This document shows positions 7,543-9,314 of a stretch of 9,314 bases of DNA, one piece after another. A model generated the notes under the pieces. It saw only the letters and a program-made list of their open reading frames with translations, had not been told where the DNA came from and made no database searches. Made by a program: the position numbers and the translations under genes. The stretch comes from Desulfovibrio sp. (GTDB lineage Bacteria; Desulfobacterota; Desulfovibrionia; Desulfovibrionales; Desulfovibrionaceae): contig DQED01000055.1 of the NCBI GenBank assembly GCA_003525525.1, positions 1-9,314 on the forward strand. Reading direction: 5' to 3'. The stretch's first letter is position 1; each line of letters starts with the position of its first letter.

Positions 7543-8067
7543 ATGTCGGTTTCGCAACTCATCGAAGAAGCCTACACGGGGCTCAAAAGCCTTGTCATCG
7601 GCCTTGGCGTCACGGGCAAGGCGCTTACGCAGCCGGGCGTGACCGTCCTCTATCCCATGGAGGAAGTGGAGCGGGACAACCTCGTCACCTACCGCGGCCA
7701 TGTGGAGCTGATCGGCAAGGACGAGGACCCGGCCGTGCCGCGTTGCGTGGCCTGCGGCGCGTGCGTGAAGGCCTGCCCGTCCAACTGCATCACCATCCTG
7801 TGCCCCGTAGCGGCCAAGGAAGGCGAGGAGGCCGGTCCGGTCAAGATGGGTCCGGCGCCGCAGAAGGGCAGCAAGACGCCGGGCGAATTTATCGTGGATT
7901 TCTCCCTATGCAGCCTGTGCGGCCAATGCGCCAAAACCTGCCCGGTGGATTCGCTGCAATTTTCCGACAACCCCTACATGGTGAGCTTCGACCGCAAGGA
8001 CTTCCGCATCGATCTGCTGGCGCGGTTGCGGCGGATGGCGCGCGACGAAGCGGTGGCGGGGGAATAA
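7543..8067 (+). CDS. nuoI: NADH-quinone oxidoreductase subunit I (two [4Fe-4S] clusters)
   Basis: This 174-residue ferredoxin-like subunit (TYKY family) carries clusters N6a and N6b and feeds electrons to N2 in NuoB. It has an N-terminal amphipathic segment and two cluster motifs: C68-x2-C71-x2-C74-x3-C78-P and C123-x2-C126-x2-C129-x3-C133-P. The linker between the two motifs is 44 residues, longer than the roughly 27-30 usual in NuoI. It includes a Gly/Pro/Lys-rich segment (about 92-114) and two extra cysteines, C82 and C87. The ATG at 7543 follows the nuoH stop by one base, with GGAGG at 7533-7537. It is the last gene of the operon and is followed by a terminator, so nuoJ and nuoK do not follow it as they do in the classic order. 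Confidence 0.95.
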   Translation: MSVSQLIEEAYTGLKSLVIGLGVTGKALTQPGVTVLYPMEEVERDNLVTYRGHVELIGKDEDPAVPRCVACGACVKACPSNCITILCPVAAKEGEEAGPVKMGPAPQKGSKTPGEFIVDFSLCSLCGQCAKTCPVDSLQFSDNPYMVSFDRKDFRIDLLARLRRMARDEAVAGE

Positions 8068-8088
8068 GGGAAGAGAGGCCTCCGGCGG

Positions 8089-8114
8089 CTGGAAGGAGCG
8101 AGAGTTCCTTCCAG
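8089..8114 (+). repeat. Inverted repeat, 9-bp stem with 8-nt loop
   Basis: CTGGAAGGA (8089-8097) and TCCTTCCAG (8106-8114) are perfect reverse complements around an 8-base loop. No T-run follows, so it is not an intrinsic terminator on its own. It may stabilise the 3' end of the nuo mRNA. A second GGAAGGA at 8123-8129 could compete for the same TCCTTCC arm. Confidence 0.6.
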
Positions 8115-8136
8115 GTCATTCCGGAAGGAGAAATCG

Positions 8137-8172
8137 AACGCCCGCGGTTTCGGCCGCGGGCGTTTCTTATTT
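8137..8172. terminator. Rho-independent terminator, probably serving both converging genes
   Basis: The stem CGCCCGCGG (8139-8147) pairs with CCGCGGGCG (8154-8162) across a six-base loop, TTTCGG. Two A-T pairs extend it to 11 bp. On the plus strand it is followed by TTTCTTATTT, a good T-rich tract, about 70 bp after the nuoI stop. On the minus strand the same stem lies about 20 bp after the oxidase stop and is followed by TTCGATTT, a weaker tract, so bidirectional use is likely but less certain in that direction. Confidence 0.88.
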
Positions 8173-8183
8173 GGAGAGGGGCT

Positions 8184-9314
8184 TCAGGGGAGAACCTTGC
8201 CCGGATTCATGATCCCCTTGGGATCGAAGAGGTCCTTGAGGCCTTGCTGCAAGGCCAGGGAACGGGGCGCGAGCTCCATGGCGATGAAGGGCTGCTTGGT
8301 CAGGCCCACGCCGTGCTCGCCGGACATGGTGCCGCCGAGAGCAAGCACGGTCCCGACCAGCGCGCGGACCAGCTCGTGGCCGCGTTCGCGGCTGCCTTCC
8401 TCGCCCGTGATGTTGACGTGGATGTTGCCGTCGCCGGCGTGGCCGAAGGCGTAGACCGCCATGCCGAACCGCGCGCCAAGCCCGGGCAGGGCGTCGATCA
8501 AGTCCGGGATGCGCGCGATGGGCACCACCGTGTCCTCGGACAGGTACACCGGCGCGCTTTCGTGGATGCGCGTGGAGGTCTGGCGGCGGATGTCCCACAG
8601 CGCCTCGCGCCGCGCCGCGTCGTCGGCGGGCAGGATTTCGAGTGCCCCGGCGTCGCGGCAGATGCCCGCCACGCGCCGGATGTCCCGCTCCGTGGCGTCC
8701 GCGTCGCCGTCCACCTCAAGGAGCAAAAGCGCCGCGTCCCGGCCGGGCAGGGCAAACGGCAGCAGTTCCTCCACGAGCCCAAGGCAGGCCCGGTCCATGA
8801 ATTCCACCGCCGAAGGGCAGACGCCGCCGGTCATGACCGCCGACACGGCGGCCACGGTCGCGCGGGCGTCGGCGAAAAGCGCGAGTATGGTGCGCACCGT
8901 GCGCGGATGCGGAATGAGCTTGAGCGTCAGTTCCGTGATGATCCCGAGCGTCCCTTCGCTGCCGACGAAAAGCCCGGCCAGGTCGTAACCCACCACGCCC
9001 TTGCGCGTGGCCACGCCCGCCTTGAGGAACTCCCCGTCCGGCAGCACGGCGGTCAGGCCGAGGACGTAGTCGCGCGTGACGCCGTATTTGACGCAGGCCG
9101 GTCCGCCGGCGTTGGTGGCGGCGTTGCCGCCAAGCGTGCAGGTGGCGTAGCTCGCGGGATCGGGCGGATAGAAAAGTCCCTTGGCAGCGGCCGCGTCGCG
9201 CAGGGCTTTCGTGACGACCCCGGGCTCGACCACGGCCACGCCGTCAACCGTATCGATGGCGCGGATGCGGTCCATGGCCGTGGTCGCGACCGCGACGCCG
9301 CCGCGCGCCGGCAG
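8184..9314 (-). CDS. FAD-binding oxidase, GlcD / D-lactate dehydrogenase family (N-terminus outside window)
   Basis: The frame is open from the right edge to a TGA at 8184-8186, giving 376 visible residues; the Met at 9273-9275 is internal, and roughly 80-110 N-terminal residues are expected beyond the edge. This is the VAO/PCMH-type flavoprotein family of glycolate oxidase subunit GlcD and D-lactate dehydrogenases, which oxidise 2-hydroxyacids to 2-oxoacids. Visible motifs, N- to C-terminal, are GGNAATNAGG (9102-9131) and GSEGTLGIITE of the FAD domain, then HAGDGNIH (8418-8441) and GEHGVGLTK, with the active-site or metal-binding histidines, and the terminal DPKGIMNPGKVLP. Substrate cannot be told from sequence; lactate or glycolate is likely. 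It is convergent with the nuo operon, so not co-transcribed; any iron-sulfur partner would lie beyond the right edge. Confidence 0.93.
   Translation of the reverse strand: MPARGGVAVATTAMDRIRAIDTVDGVAVVEPGVVTKALRDAAAAKGLFYPPDPASYATCTLGGNAATNAGGPACVKYGVTRDYVLGLTAVLPDGEFLKAGVATRKGVVGYDLAGLFVGSEGTLGIITELTLKLIPHPRTVRTILALFADARATVAAVSAVMTGGVCPSAVEFMDRACLGLVEELLPFALPGRDAALLLLEVDGDADATERDIRRVAGICRDAGALEILPADDAARREALWDIRRQTSTRIHESAPVYLSEDTVVPIARIPDLIDALPGLGARFGMAVYAFGHAGDGNIHVNITGEEGSRERGHELVRALVGTVLALGGTMSGEHGVGLTKQPFIAMELAPRSLALQQGLKDLFDPKGIMNPGKVLP

Larger units (their letters stand above)
8068..8183. other. Intergenic region between converging nuoI and oxidase gene
   Basis: This 116-bp noncoding stretch separates two converging genes. 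It holds an imperfectly explained set of GGAAGGA/TCCTTCC repeats (8089-8129) and the terminator hairpin (8137-8172). I see no open frame with a ribosome site and no promoter here. Confidence 0.8.

Overview
The window is GC-rich and tightly packed. Nearly all of it is one plus-strand operon for a membrane-bound respiratory complex I. After a terminator, a converging minus-strand gene for an FAD-linked 2-hydroxyacid oxidase runs off the right edge. The high GC content, the sequence style of the Nuo subunits and the neighbouring lactate/glycolate-type oxidase suggest an anaerobic deltaproteobacterium, most likely a sulfate reducer of the Desulfovibrio/Solidesulfovibrio type. That assignment rests on recognition, not on a database search.

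Layout, left to right: (1) 1-921, the C-terminal two-thirds or so of an antiporter-like membrane subunit (MrpD-like core with a NuoL-like tail), cut by the left edge; (2) nuoM 946-2523; (3) nuoN 2520-3920; (4) nuoA 3957-4349; (5) nuoB 4313-4843; (6) nuoC 4840-5382; (7) nuoD 5398-6555; (8) nuoH 6552-7541; (9) nuoI 7543-8067; (10) a 116-bp intergenic stretch with an unusual set of competing inverted repeats and a strong, probably bidirectional, intrinsic terminator at about 8137-8172; (11) on the minus strand, a GlcD-family FAD oxidase, 8184 to beyond 9314.

The genes visible encode the proton-pumping arm (antiporter-like L/M/N subunits plus A and H) and the quinone-reducing connecting module (B, C, D, I, with clusters N2, N6a and N6b). 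The order is rotated relative to the classic nuoA-to-nuoN operon: L/M/N come first, then A-B-C-D-H-I, and the transcript ends after nuoI. The NADH dehydrogenase genes nuoE, nuoF and nuoG are absent from their usual place between nuoD and nuoH. nuoJ and nuoK are not visible and may lie upstream of the window. The parsimonious reading is a 'headless' complex I that takes electrons from something other than NADH through its own FMN module (for example ferredoxin or an alternative donor protein) and reduces menaquinone while pumping ions. Genes are joined by 4-bp ATGA overlaps or short gaps with good Shine-Dalgarno sequences, so they are expected to be co-translated and stoichiometric.

I found no mobile element, CRISPR array, RNA gene or plainly new system. 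The points worth a second look are the missing NADH module, the hybrid character of the first subunit, and several departures from family consensus at functional loops (NuoA, NuoH, NuoD, NuoI, NuoC tail).
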